From the NCBI RefSeq assembly GCF_900109355.1, contig NZ_FOBF01000003.1, positions 124,001 to 188,000 of the forward strand: a stretch of 64,000 nt of DNA. The letters are read 5' to 3'. The notes under the pieces were generated by a model that was not told the origin of the DNA, made no database searches, and saw only the letters and a list, made by a program, of their open reading frames with translations. Of this stretch, positions 52,035-60,610 are shown piece after piece (positions within the stretch are counted from its first letter, which is position 1; each line of letters begins with the position of its first letter). The position numbers and the translations under genes were made by a program. Origin of the DNA: Nonomuraea pusilla (GTDB lineage Bacteria > Actinomycetota > Actinomycetes > Streptosporangiales > Streptosporangiaceae).

Positions 52035-53294
52035 CTAGCTCCGCAGCGCCTGGTTCAGCCGGCTCAGCGCGATGCCCCTGCGGACGTCGCCGGGCGGCAG
52101 CGTCCGCAGCGCGTGCTCGTGCACCTCGGCGTCGTACGGGCTGCGCTCGCCGTAGCGCAGGGCGTGCTCGGGGTCGGCTCCGGCCAGGACGGCCTCCCGC
52201 ACCGCCACCTCGATGTGCTCGCGCCACTCGACCACGCCGGGCGCCTCCGACCTGGGCAGCAGCGGGCCGCGGTACCGGCTGACGGCCGTCTCGGTGTCGC
52301 CCCGTCCCAGCGCCCGCAGCACCTCGACGGCGTCGCAGGCGACCGGCTCGGTCAGGGCGTAGCGGCGGTTGGCGACGCCGCCGCCGAGCGCCCGCCGCAG
52401 GTGGGAGATCTCGGCCTTGAACGTGGAGGCGCTGACGGGCCTGTCGCCGTACAGCGCGTCACGCAGCCGTTCGGGCGTGAAGCCGTCGGGTTCGAGGGCG
52501 AGCAGCGTGAGGATCTCCAGCTGGCGGGGCGGCAGCCGCAGCGGCACGTCGCCGCGGGCGGCGTCCTGGCCGCCGAGGCAGGTCAGCCGGACCTGCCCGG
52601 CGGCGGCGCCGGGCAGCCCTGGCAGCCGGTCGAGGGCCGGGTCGAGCCTGGCCTCGATGGCCGACGCGAGGGAGCGGACCGTGGACATCGCCAGCGGGTG
52701 CGAACGGTCCCAGGTGGTGGACAGGTCGAGGACGCCGAGGACCCTCCCGTTCCTGCTGCGCAGCGGCGCGCAGTAGCACACCCAGCCGTGCAGCGCGGCG
52801 ACCAGGTGCTCGGCGGAGAAGACGGTGCTCGGCCGGCCGGTCAGCAGGGCGAGCGACAGCGCGTTGGTGCCCATGGCCGGTTCGCCCCACCGGCCGCCCG
52901 GGGCGAAGTTCACCCGTTCGGCGCGGCGCCGCATCACGGGGCCGCCGCACGTCCACATGATCGTGCCGGTCTCGTCGGTGACGGCCGCCACGAAGCCCGC
53001 GTTCTCGGCGACGTCGCGAAGCTCGTCGGCCAGGGCCATGACGGGCCGGTACAGCGGCGAGCCGGTCCAGCGCGGGGCGAGGCCGGCGTCCTCGGCCGCG
53101 GGCGCGCTGGAGCGCGCGGGATCGACGGTGGCGAGGGACCGCCGCCACGACTCGGCCACCTCGGGACGCAGCGCGGGGCCGCCCGCGGCGGGCCGGGCCG
53201 CCATGAACTGCGGCACCCTGGACTGCGGCACACGGAGCGACCACTCGTGCTCCAGCACCGCCCGTCGCTGCCGGAGGTCTCCATGCTCGGACAT
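52035..53294 (-). CDS. GAF-domain transcriptional regulator next to aldehyde dehydrogenase
   Basis: A 419-aa regulator. Residues 60-215 carry an AcoR-like GAF domain (TDETGTIMWTCGG, WGEPAMGTNALSLAL, GWVCYCAPLRSRNGRVLGVLDLST). The C-terminal part (about 250-330) is a winged helix of OmpR/SARP flavour (PPRQLEILTLLALEPDG, TFKAEISHLRRALGG), followed by helical repeats. It lacks a sigma-54 ATPase. It should sense an aldehyde, ketone or acetoin-like effector and activate the downstream ALDH-DUF779 genes, probably at the AGGTTGG repeats. Confidence 0.8.
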   Translation of the reverse strand: MSEHGDLRQRRAVLEHEWSLRVPQSRVPQFMAARPAAGGPALRPEVAESWRRSLATVDPARSSAPAAEDAGLAPRWTGSPLYRPVMALADELRDVAENAGFVAAVTDETGTIMWTCGGPVMRRRAERVNFAPGGRWGEPAMGTNALSLALLTGRPSTVFSAEHLVAALHGWVCYCAPLRSRNGRVLGVLDLSTTWDRSHPLAMSTVRSLASAIEARLDPALDRLPGLPGAAAGQVRLTCLGGQDAARGDVPLRLPPRQLEILTLLALEPDGFTPERLRDALYGDRPVSASTFKAEISHLRRALGGGVANRRYALTEPVACDAVEVLRALGRGDTETAVSRYRGPLLPRSEAPGVVEWREHIEVAVREAVLAGADPEHALRYGERSPYDAEVHEHALRTLPPGDVRRGIALSRLNQALRS

Positions 53295-53361
53295 AGGACT
53301 CCCTGACGTCGTTCACGGGAGGGACGGCGTCCGGAGCGCGCCGCCCGGTATGTCTGGAAGA

Positions 53362-54303
53362 CTAGTTGACGTCCTCGAACTCCGCAGGCACCATCACCCG
53401 CACCCCGTTGGGGACGACGCGCAGCCGGATGGGGGTGCGCAGCCGCACCTCGCCGTCGACGTCGGCCGCCATCGGCGGGTCGGTCTCCAGCAGCATCTCC
53501 CTGCCCGTCACGAACGGGCCCCCGGCGAGGCTGCGCCAGCGGCCGGTGGTGGCGCGGATCAGGGTCTCGCCGAGCAGCCGCAGCTTCTTGCCGGAGCCGA
53601 GCTGGTAGGCCACCAGCATGCCGTTGTCGATGCTGATGTCCCTGGCCACCTGCCAGCCGCCGTGGAAGCGGCCGTTGGCGATGTTGAGCTGGTGGGTGAG
53701 GAGCTCGTGCCGCTGCCCCTCGACCGTGATGTACGCCCGGAAGGGGCGGTGGCCCGGCAGGACGGTGAGCGCGGTCAGCGGGTAGGCGGGCCGGCCGAGC
53801 AGGCGCTTGAGCCACGGCTTGACCTTGCCCGCCACCTCGACGGAGACGCCGAAGCTGGCCAGGTTCGCGAACGGCCGGTCGTCGGCCAGGCCGAGGTCGA
53901 TGTCGGCCACCTTCCCGGTGGCGAAGACCTTGATCGCCCCGGCCAGGTCGAGTGGCAGGCCGAGGCTGCGCGCGAAGTTGTTGGTGGTGCCGAGAGGCAG
54001 CACGCCGAGCGCCACGTCGCGGTGGGCGACGTGGCGCACGGCCGAGGAGAGCGTGCCGTCGCCCCCGCCCACGATGAGCAGGTCGGGACGGGTGGCGAGG
54101 GCGGTGTCGAGCAGCTCGCGCAGCCGCTTGGGGTTGTAGACCGAGATCTCCGCGAGCGGCTCGAACCCCAGGTCGTGCAGCTGCTCGATCACCTCGAAGT
54201 AGTGGCGCCTGCCGCGGCGCGAGCGAGTGTTGACCACCACGGCCACCCGGCGATCCCGCTGGATCGCCTCGGTGTGCTCCGCCTTGGTGCGCAATTCGCT
54301 CAT
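53362..54303 (-). CDS. Diacylglycerol/lipid kinase (YegS/BmrU family)
   Basis: A 313-aa lipid kinase. The ATP site is VGGGDGTLSSAVRHV (about 74-85) with GVLPLGTTNNFARSLGLP as the second conserved block. The C-terminal beta-sandwich ends in DVDGEVRLRTPIRLRVVPNGVRVMVP (read across two motifs). It phosphorylates diacylglycerol or a related lipid at the membrane. ATG 54303 is chosen over an upstream Met because the protein then starts like its relatives. It precedes no coupled gene. Confidence 0.88.
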   Translation of the reverse strand: MSELRTKAEHTEAIQRDRRVAVVVNTRSRRGRRHYFEVIEQLHDLGFEPLAEISVYNPKRLRELLDTALATRPDLLIVGGGDGTLSSAVRHVAHRDVALGVLPLGTTNNFARSLGLPLDLAGAIKVFATGKVADIDLGLADDRPFANLASFGVSVEVAGKVKPWLKRLLGRPAYPLTALTVLPGHRPFRAYITVEGQRHELLTHQLNIANGRFHGGWQVARDISIDNGMLVAYQLGSGKKLRLLGETLIRATTGRWRSLAGGPFVTGREMLLETDPPMAADVDGEVRLRTPIRLRVVPNGVRVMVPAEFEDVN

Positions 54304-54317
54304 GGTCCCCCATGGTA

Positions 54318-54343
54318 GGGCCGCCGGGCTCCCCCGGCGGCCC
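54318..54343. terminator. Perfect 11-bp hairpin GGGCCGCCGGG-CTCC-CCCGGCGGCCC
   Basis: A very stable stem with a 4-nt loop lies 10 bp after the metalloprotease stop and 15 bp before the lipid-kinase start. It should end the protease transcript. Confidence 0.75.
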
Positions 54344-54352
54344 CTCAAGGGA

Positions 54353-57094
54353 TCACTTCTTCGGCGGGACCACCTGGATGACGGCGCCGAGGTTGCCGGG
54401 CAGCGGCGAGATCAGCTTGAACTGCACGCCGAGCGCCTTGCCCTCGTCGCCGGGGTTGCCGGTGCCGAGCGTCGAGCCGGCGACCTTCTGGCCGTACAGC
54501 TCGGTGGCGGGGGTGCCGTCCGCGTGCACCACGCGGGTGGTGTACGGCTGGTCGCCGGCCGACGGCACCACGGTCGAGGCGTCGAAGTCACGGTAGGCGA
54601 GCTTCCCGTTGAGCAGCTCGATGCCGGGGGCCCAGGTCTTGGCGTCGGTGAAGTGCGGGACGCCCTTCTGCGCGGGGAAGTCCGTGCAGTACTCGCTGAA
54701 CGGCTCGTCCGCCGCCTCGAGGCACTCCCTGAAGGGGTACGTCTTGGTGAACGAGAACGCGGCGTTCGAGCTCTGCACGCGGCCCGGCAGGTTCTTGTTG
54801 GCCGTGGTGTCCTTCTCGGCCGCCGTGCCGGTGCGGCGCAGCGGCTCGTAGTGGGAGTCCACGACCAGCAGGCTGCCCTTGGAGCCGAGGCTCGGCGGCA
54901 CCGTGAGGTTCGGGACCATCGAGTTGTTGATGTAGGTCGAGTCGCGGTACCAGACGAGCAGGCCTGGCGCGTTGTACTTGATCTTCTGCACCTTCCACGC
55001 GCCGTCGCGGTTGTAGTCGGTGTCGTAGGTGTAGGCCAGGCCCTTGTCGAAGCCGTCGAAGTTGCGCCACTCGGCGAGGTAGAAGCGGGAGATCTCGCGC
55101 TCGCCGTTGTTGCGGGTCCAGCCCTGGCCGCTCGTGTTGGTGAACGTGCCGTGGGTGGCCTTCCAGCCGTTGTCGCCGCCCTCGACGTCGTCGCTCCAGA
55201 CGGTCTGGCCGCCGTTGGTGAGCGCGAAGTCGTCGGAGTGCCAGCCGCGCGGCATGGAGGCCGCGTCGGTGTCGTACGTCAGCCGCAGCTTGATCGTCTG
55301 GCCGGCGTACGGGGTCAGGTCGACGTAGTCGTGCCGCCAGCCGTCCGTGGCGCCGGTGAGGCCGTACTTCTTGCCGCCGAACATCTTGAGGTTCTTGTTC
55401 GGGTCGGGGTAGTTGTCAGGCGTGCTGACCTCGGCGCCGCTCTCGTCGTGGACCTTCAGCTGGGTCCACGTCTCGCCGTCGGTCGAGACCTCGACGAAGC
55501 CGAAGTCCCAGTCCTGCTCGATGTCGTAGTTGTTCCACATCCAGAACCGGACGTCGGAGCCCGCGGGCACGGGCACGTCGCGCGTCAGCTTGTTGTCGGC
55601 CCACTCCTGGTCCAGGCCGGACCACCAGGCGTTGGAGCCGCTGTGCGGGTCGATCATCTTCAGCGGCGAGGAGTTCAGGTTGACGCGGACGCCGTCGGCG
55701 GTGAGCTTGGGCGTGCGCGACGACTGGCCGACCGTGACGAGCTTGGCTGCGTCGCCCGGGTTGAGCACCTTCGGGTTCGCCCAGCCGAGCACCCACTTGT
55801 CCCACAGGCCCATGTGGGTGGGCATCGACTGGAAGACCGGGCCGGAGTGCGAGCCGCTGGACATCAGGTCCCAGAAGTCCACGGCGGAGCTGCCCTGGTA
55901 GGAGGTGTCGTACAGGTCGGGCAGGCCGAGGTCGTGGCCGTACTCGTGGGCGAAGACGCCGACGCCGGAGTCCTCGGGCTGCACGATGTAGTTGACGATC
56001 TTCTTGTCGGTGCCGGGCACCTTGTAGCCGCCCGCGACCGCGCTGGAGTGCGCCCAGATCGCGTACGTGCCCTCGGCGCCGCCGTCCGACGACTTGTCCT
56101 TGCCGGCGTGGACCAGCACCAGGTGGTCGATGACGCCGTCGGGCTCGTTGTAGTTGCCGTCGCCGTCGGCGTCGGAGACGTCCTCGACGTCGTAGTCGGC
56201 CCACGGGAAGTCGGGCTGGGACTTGGTGAGGGTGTCGACCGCGTCGATGGCGAGCTGGCCGGCGCCGCGCTCGTTCGAGGGGTGGCCCGACATGTCCTGG
56301 GGAGCGCCGCCGCAGGCCGCGGCGCCGTAGTACGCCTCGGAGTGCGGCACCTTGAGCCAGCCGACGGCGGAGCCGGTGACCGAGTAGGCGCCCTTGGACA
56401 TCTCCTCGTACATCTTCTTCATGGTGAAGCCGGAGATGTCGATGCCGGGCTTGCCGTCGCGCGGGTCGGTGAGGTCCTTGCGGACGCGCTCGGTGATGCC
56501 GGTGTCGCTGTAGAGCATCTTGTTGAAGTGCTCGGTGCTGAAGTCCTTGACCCAGAAGGAGTTGTTGTCCTTGTGCGCCAGCGTGGCCGGGTCGGGGATG
56601 TTGTTGTGCAGCGGACCGTTCTTGAGCGTGCCGGGCGGCTCGACGACGCAGTCCTCGGGCGTGCTGTTCACCGTGCGGAGCCGGTTGAAGTTGGAGAAGT
56701 CGTCGTTCGCCTGCTCGTTGAACTCGACGAGGAGCGTGAGGAGCTTCGCCGTGCGGGTCTGCTTGGCGTTCTTGAAGATGAACTCCGCCGGGTTGCGGCC
56801 GGTCCTGATGGCCTCGTCCTCGCGGGCGGCGAGCACGCGGGCGGCGGCCGGGTTGCCGTTGGCGAACTTCCTGTCGAACCGCTGCGCCGGGCTCAGGGAC
56901 CGGGCCTGGTCGTTGCCCAGGCCCGGGTCCTCCGGCGTCCTGTCGTCACGCGGCGCGACGTAGTTGATGTAGTAGTCGGCCGCCGTCGGCTCCCACGACG
57001 CCGCCGAGGACGCCTGGGCGGCCGGGACGGCGAGTGCGGCGCCGAGGAGGGCGACCGCGGGGAAGGTGGCTAAGAGGCGCTTTCTGCTGGGCAC
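54353..57094 (-). CDS. Secreted M6 metalloprotease, immune inhibitor A-like; TTA codon in signal peptide
   Basis: A 913-aa exported zinc protease. The signal peptide is about residues 1-32 (LLATFPAVALLGAALAVPAAQA). The catalytic motif is H383-E-Y-G-H387 (HEYGHDLGLPD). A calcium-like loop DADGDGNYNEPDG precedes it. The C-terminal half has beta-sandwich domains (WMWNNYDIEQDWDFGFVEVS; DLTPYAGQTIKLRLTY). It degrades extracellular proteins. GTG 57094 has GAGAGGG upstream. Codon 8 is TTA (57071-57073), the position where bldA control acts most strongly in Streptomyces. Tandem 12-bp repeats lie about 100 bp upstream. Confidence 0.92.
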   Translation of the reverse strand: MPSRKRLLATFPAVALLGAALAVPAAQASSAASWEPTAADYYINYVAPRDDRTPEDPGLGNDQARSLSPAQRFDRKFANGNPAAARVLAAREDEAIRTGRNPAEFIFKNAKQTRTAKLLTLLVEFNEQANDDFSNFNRLRTVNSTPEDCVVEPPGTLKNGPLHNNIPDPATLAHKDNNSFWVKDFSTEHFNKMLYSDTGITERVRKDLTDPRDGKPGIDISGFTMKKMYEEMSKGAYSVTGSAVGWLKVPHSEAYYGAAACGGAPQDMSGHPSNERGAGQLAIDAVDTLTKSQPDFPWADYDVEDVSDADGDGNYNEPDGVIDHLVLVHAGKDKSSDGGAEGTYAIWAHSSAVAGGYKVPGTDKKIVNYIVQPEDSGVGVFAHEYGHDLGLPDLYDTSYQGSSAVDFWDLMSSGSHSGPVFQSMPTHMGLWDKWVLGWANPKVLNPGDAAKLVTVGQSSRTPKLTADGVRVNLNSSPLKMIDPHSGSNAWWSGLDQEWADNKLTRDVPVPAGSDVRFWMWNNYDIEQDWDFGFVEVSTDGETWTQLKVHDESGAEVSTPDNYPDPNKNLKMFGGKKYGLTGATDGWRHDYVDLTPYAGQTIKLRLTYDTDAASMPRGWHSDDFALTNGGQTVWSDDVEGGDNGWKATHGTFTNTSGQGWTRNNGEREISRFYLAEWRNFDGFDKGLAYTYDTDYNRDGAWKVQKIKYNAPGLLVWYRDSTYINNSMVPNLTVPPSLGSKGSLLVVDSHYEPLRRTGTAAEKDTTANKNLPGRVQSSNAAFSFTKTYPFRECLEAADEPFSEYCTDFPAQKGVPHFTDAKTWAPGIELLNGKLAYRDFDASTVVPSAGDQPYTTRVVHADGTPATELYGQKVAGSTLGTGNPGDEGKALGVQFKLISPLPGNLGAVIQVVPPKK

Positions 57095-57192
57095 CTGGAA
57101 CCCTCTCTGCCCGGGATCGCCGGGCGCATGGCCATAGGGTGTGCAATGCCGGACGCTAGAGGGTGGGTAAAGGCAGCGTAAAGTGCGTTGTC

Positions 57193-57216
57193 GAAATGTG
57201 ATCAGAAACGTGATCA
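57193..57216 (-). promoter_or_regulatory. Tandem 12-bp repeat GAAAyGTGATCA x2 upstream of the protease
   Basis: GAAATGTGATCA and GAAACGTGATCA are adjacent copies with one mismatch, in an AT-rich stretch. Downstream on the reverse strand TTTACG-N18-TAGCGT is a possible promoter. This may be a regulator binding site for protease expression. Confidence 0.4.
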
Positions 57217-57262
57217 AACTACGACATTTGGGGAAATTGGAAGGGGTTGATGCGGCCCTTCC

Positions 57263-57285
57263 GTAAACGCGCCCGAGGCGCTTAC
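57263..57285 (-). terminator. Hairpin GTAA..GCGCC-CGA-GGCGC.TTAC after ctaD
   Basis: A 5-bp GC stem extended by GTAA/TTAC with a small bulge lies 8 bp past the ctaD stop on the reverse strand, followed by TTTACGG. A moderate terminator candidate. Confidence 0.45.
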
Positions 57286-57292
57286 CAGATGG

Positions 57293-58993
57293 TTACGCGG
57301 GCGTTTCCCGCGAACCGGCCTCCCGGGCCCCACCTGCGGCGACACCGTCCTCCAGCGCCGAATCCCGATGCGGGTAGTGCAGGTCGAACGCGGGCCTTTC
57401 GGACCGGATAGGCGGCATGGCGAGGAAGTTGTGCCGCGGCGGCGGACAGGACGTCGCCCATTCCAGCGAGTTGCCGTAACCCCACGGATCGTCAAGGGTC
57501 ACTTTCCGCCCGTGCCTGGCCGTCTTCCAGACGTTGTAGAGGAACGGCAGCGTCGAGGCGCCGAGGATGAACGCGCCGACCGAGGACAGGAGGTTCAGGT
57601 CGGTGAACCCGTCGGCGGGGCTGTAGTCGGCGTAGCGGCGCGGCATGCCCAGCATGCCGATCCAGTGCTGCACCAGGAACGTCAGGTGGAACCCGACGAA
57701 CAGCGTCCAGAAGTGCGCCTTGCCCAGGCGGTCGTCGAGCATCCTGCCCGTCATCTTCGGCCACCAGAAGTAGAAGCCCGCGAACATGGCGAACACCACG
57801 GTTCCGAAGACCACGTAGTGGAAGTGCGCCACCACGAAGTACGAGTCGGTGAGCTGGAAGTCGAGCGCCGGCGACGCGAGGATCACCCCGGTCAGCCCGC
57901 CCAGCAGGAACGTCACCAGGAAGCCCACCGCGAACAGCATCGGCGACTCGAACGTCAGGTGGCCGCGCCACATCGTCCCGATCCAGTTGAAGAACTTCAC
58001 CCCCGTGGGCACGGCGATGAGGAACGTCATGAACGAGAAGAACGGCAGCAGCACCTGCCCGGTGCCGAACATGTGGTGCGCCCACACCGTCATCGACAGC
58101 CCGGCGATCGCGATCGTCGCCGCCACCAGGCCCAGGTAGCCGAAGATCGGCTTGCGGCTGAAGACCGGGATGACCTCCGAGACGATGCCGAAGAACGGCA
58201 GCGCGATGATGTAGACCTCGGGGTGGCCGAAGAACCAGAACAGGTGCTGCCACAGCAGCGCGCCGCCGTTCGCCGGGTCGAAGACGTGCGTGCCGAGCTT
58301 GCGGTCGGCCTCCAGAACGAGCAGCGCGGCCGCCAGCACCGGGAACGCCATCAGCACGAGCATGCTGGTCAGCAGCACGTTCCAGGTGAAGATCGGCATG
58401 CGGAACATCGTCATGCCAGGCGCGCGCATCCCGATGATCGTGGTGATGAAGTTGACCGAGCCCAGGATCGTCCCGAGACCCGACAGCGCCAGACCCATGA
58501 TCCACAGGTCGCCGCCGACGTGCGGCGACGCGACCGCCGTCGACAGCGGCGTGTAGGCGAACCAGCCGAAGTCCGCCGCGCCGCCGGGCGTGAAGAAGCC
58601 CGCGACCGTGATGATCCCGCCGAACAGGAACAGCCAGTACGCCACCGCGTTGAGCCTCGGGAACGCCACGTCCGGCGCGCCGATCTGCAGCGGCATGACG
58701 ACGTTGGCGAACCCCGCGAACAGCGGCGTCGCGAACAGCAGCAGCATGATCGTGCCGTGCATCGTGAACAGCTGGTTGTACAGCTGCTGACTGACGACCT
58801 GCAGGCCCGGCTGCGCGAGCTCCGCCCTGATCAGCATCGCCATCACGCCGCCCACCAGGAAGAACGCGAACGACGTGATGAGGTAGAGGTACCCGATGAC
58901 CTTGTGGTCGGTCGTCGAGAGCCACGCGGCGACCACCGTCCCCGTACGACGGCTCCCGACCCGCTCGGACGACGTCTCACCGACAGCGGTCAC
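57293..58993 (-). CDS. ctaD: Cytochrome c oxidase subunit I
   Basis: A 566-aa membrane protein with 12 helices, the catalytic subunit of the aa3-type terminal oxidase. Metal ligands are visible: low-spin heme His in [11 protein letters not shown], CuB His in [14 protein letters not shown] with the His-Tyr pair, HHMFGTG, and the heme a3/low-spin pair in [10 protein letters not shown]. It reduces O2 and pumps protons. GTG 58993 has GGGAGG upstream. No subunit II, III or cytochrome bc genes lie nearby, so this is a stand-alone, probably second, copy. Confidence 0.95.
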   Translation of the reverse strand: MTAVGETSSERVGSRRTGTVVAAWLSTTDHKVIGYLYLITSFAFFLVGGVMAMLIRAELAQPGLQVVSQQLYNQLFTMHGTIMLLLFATPLFAGFANVVMPLQIGAPDVAFPRLNAVAYWLFLFGGIITVAGFFTPGGAADFGWFAYTPLSTAVASPHVGGDLWIMGLALSGLGTILGSVNFITTIIGMRAPGMTMFRMPIFTWNVLLTSMLVLMAFPVLAAALLVLEADRKLGTHVFDPANGGALLWQHLFWFFGHPEVYIIALPFFGIVSEVIPVFSRKPIFGYLGLVAATIAIAGLSMTVWAHHMFGTGQVLLPFFSFMTFLIAVPTGVKFFNWIGTMWRGHLTFESPMLFAVGFLVTFLLGGLTGVILASPALDFQLTDSYFVVAHFHYVVFGTVVFAMFAGFYFWWPKMTGRMLDDRLGKAHFWTLFVGFHLTFLVQHWIGMLGMPRRYADYSPADGFTDLNLLSSVGAFILGASTLPFLYNVWKTARHGRKVTLDDPWGYGNSLEWATSCPPPRHNFLAMPPIRSERPAFDLHYPHRDSALEDGVAAGGAREAGSRETPA

Positions 58994-59342
58994 GGCTGCT
59001 CCCTCCCGCGGCGGAGTGTGGCGTGCCCCGATGTACCCATTCCACGCCACGCACCGGCCCGCGTGAAGCCGTCACCCACCATGACTTTACGGTGACTTTC
59101 CGCTCCCCGGGCGGCCGGGCCGTCCCCGCCCTGCGGCTTCCCGCTCCCCGGGCGGCCGGGCCCGTGCGGCCCGCCTTCGCATGGCCTGCCCTCCGAGGCC
59201 GCCCCTCCGCATGGCCTGCCCTCCGAGGCCGCCCTTCCACATGGCCTGCCCCCCGAGGCCGCCCTTCCACATGGCGGACGGATGCCGGGCCGGGCGCACG
59301 GGTCTTCTATCCTCTTAGGCGAATCGACCGGAGGAGATCTTC
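58994..59342. other. 349-bp intergenic region with two families of short repeats
   Basis: It separates the divergent ctaD and aspartate aminotransferase genes and must carry both promoters. From 59098 there is a duplicated CCGCTCCCCGGGCGGCCGGG block, and from 59178 a 30-bp tandem repeat. TATCCT (59309-59314) followed by an AGGAGAT ribosome site serves the aminotransferase. Short frames through the repeats show a 10-aa periodicity but no ribosome site or domain. Confidence 0.6.
59178..59270. repeat. 30-bp tandem repeat, three copies plus a partial fourth
   Basis: Units 59178-59207, 59208-59237 and 59238-59267 differ by one to three bases (core GCATGGCCTGCCCTCCGAGG), and the fourth begins at 59268 with CACATGGC. 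Such minisatellites vary by slippage and sit here just upstream of a promoter. Confidence 0.85.
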
Positions 59343-60551
59343 ATGTCAGCTCAGCGTGACTACGCCGCCCTCGTCCAGCGTGACCTGTCGCTCGACCTGA
59401 CCCGGGGCAAGCCGTCGCCGCGCCAGCTGGATCTCTCCGACGCGATGCTCGGCCTGCCGACGTCCCACCTGACGGCCGCGGGCGTCGACGCCCGCAACTA
59501 CGGCGACCTGCAGGGTCTGCCCGAGCTGCGCGCGCTGTTCGCCCCGCTGATCCAGGTGCCCGCCGGGCAGATCGTCGTCGGCGGCAACTCCAGCCTCACC
59601 CTCATGCACGACACCGTCGTGCACGCGCTGCTCAGCACCCTGCCCGGCGGCGAGCGGCGGTGGGTGGAGGAGCCCCAGCTCACCTTCCTGTGCCCGGTGC
59701 CCGGCTACGACCGGCACTTCACGATCTGCGAGCGGCTCGGCATCACCATGGTCGCCGTCCCGATGACCGCCGACGGCCCCGACATGGACGTCGTCGAGCG
59801 GCTCGTCGCCACCGACCCGACCGTCAAGGGCATCTGGTGCGTGCCGAAGTACAGCAACCCGTCCGGCATCGTCTACAGCGACGAGACCGTACGCAGGCTC
59901 GCGGCGATGCCCACGGCCGCACCCGACTTCCGTGTCTTCTGGGACAACGCGTACGCGGTGCACCACCTCACCGACACCCCCGCCGAGCTGGCCGACCTGC
60001 TCGCGCTCTGCGCCGAGCACGGCAACCCCGACCGGGCCTTCGTGTACGCGTCCACCTCCAAGGTGACGTTCGCGGGCTCCGGCGTGTCGTTCTTCGGCTC
60101 CTCCCCGGCGAACGTCCAGTGGTTCCTCGCCAACACCTCGAAGCAGTCCATCGGGCCTGACAAGATCAACCAGCTGCGGCACGTCGAGTTCCTGCGCGAC
60201 GCCGAGGGCGTGGCGGCGCACATGCGCAAGCACGCCGAGCTGATCGGCCCCAAGTTCGAGCTGGTCGACAAGGTCCTGACCGAGCGGCTCGGCGACCTCG
60301 CCACCTGGACCAGCCCCAAGGGCGGCTACTTCATCAGCCTGGAGGTGCCGCACGCCCGCGAGGTGGTGGCCCGCGCCAAGGCGGCCGGCATCGCGCTGAC
60401 CCCGGCCGGCGCCACCCACCCGTACGGCGACGACCCGGCCGACCGCACGATCAGGATCGCCCCCACCTACCCCGACCTGGACGAGCTGGAGCAGGCCATC
60501 GAGGGCCTGGCCGTGTGCGTCCGCCTGGTCGCGGAGGAACTGGGCGCCTGA
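59343..60551 (+). CDS. Aspartate aminotransferase, type Ic (PF12897-type)
   Basis: A 402-aa PLP enzyme. The PLP lysine is in the block YASTSKVTFAGSGVSFF. Cofactor-contact segments are VGGNSSLTLMHD, VPKYSNPSGIVYSDETVRRLA and FWDNAYAVHHL. These match the Corynebacterium/Mycobacterium-type AspC rather than classical AAT-I. It exchanges the amino group between aspartate and 2-oxoglutarate. The ATG has GGAGGAGAT at the optimal distance. It ends at a hairpin whose loop is the stop codon of the convergent gene. Confidence 0.92.
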   Translation: MSAQRDYAALVQRDLSLDLTRGKPSPRQLDLSDAMLGLPTSHLTAAGVDARNYGDLQGLPELRALFAPLIQVPAGQIVVGGNSSLTLMHDTVVHALLSTLPGGERRWVEEPQLTFLCPVPGYDRHFTICERLGITMVAVPMTADGPDMDVVERLVATDPTVKGIWCVPKYSNPSGIVYSDETVRRLAAMPTAAPDFRVFWDNAYAVHHLTDTPAELADLLALCAEHGNPDRAFVYASTSKVTFAGSGVSFFGSSPANVQWFLANTSKQSIGPDKINQLRHVEFLRDAEGVAAHMRKHAELIGPKFELVDKVLTERLGDLATWTSPKGGYFISLEVPHAREVVARAKAAGIALTPAGATHPYGDDPADRTIRIAPTYPDLDELEQAIEGLAVCVRLVAEELGA

Positions 60552-60581
60552 CCTCTCCGCCTGCCGTGACCCCCTTCAGGC

Positions 60582-60610
60582 GGCCCGCCTCTTGTCACAA
60601 GGGGCGGGCC
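60582..60610. terminator. Bidirectional terminator with the convergent gene's stop codon in its loop
   Basis: GGCCCGCC-T-CTTG (60582-60594) pairs with CAAG-G-GGCGGGCC (60598-60610) with one U-G wobble. The 3-nt loop TCA is the stop codon of the minus-strand gene. It serves the aminotransferase transcript and overlaps the last codons of the opposite gene. Confidence 0.7.

Noticed and set aside
54227..57073. Plus-strand 948-codon frame opposite the metalloprotease
   Set aside because: Val/Gly/Leu/Arg-rich shadow translation without any motif; the minus strand has a signal peptide and HEYGH zinc site.
59087..59299. Small protein with 10-aa repeats (MWKGGLGGQA-like) from the 30-bp minisatellite
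   Set aside because: No ribosome binding site, no leaderless -10 and no conserved flanks; the periodicity follows automatically from a 30-bp repeat.
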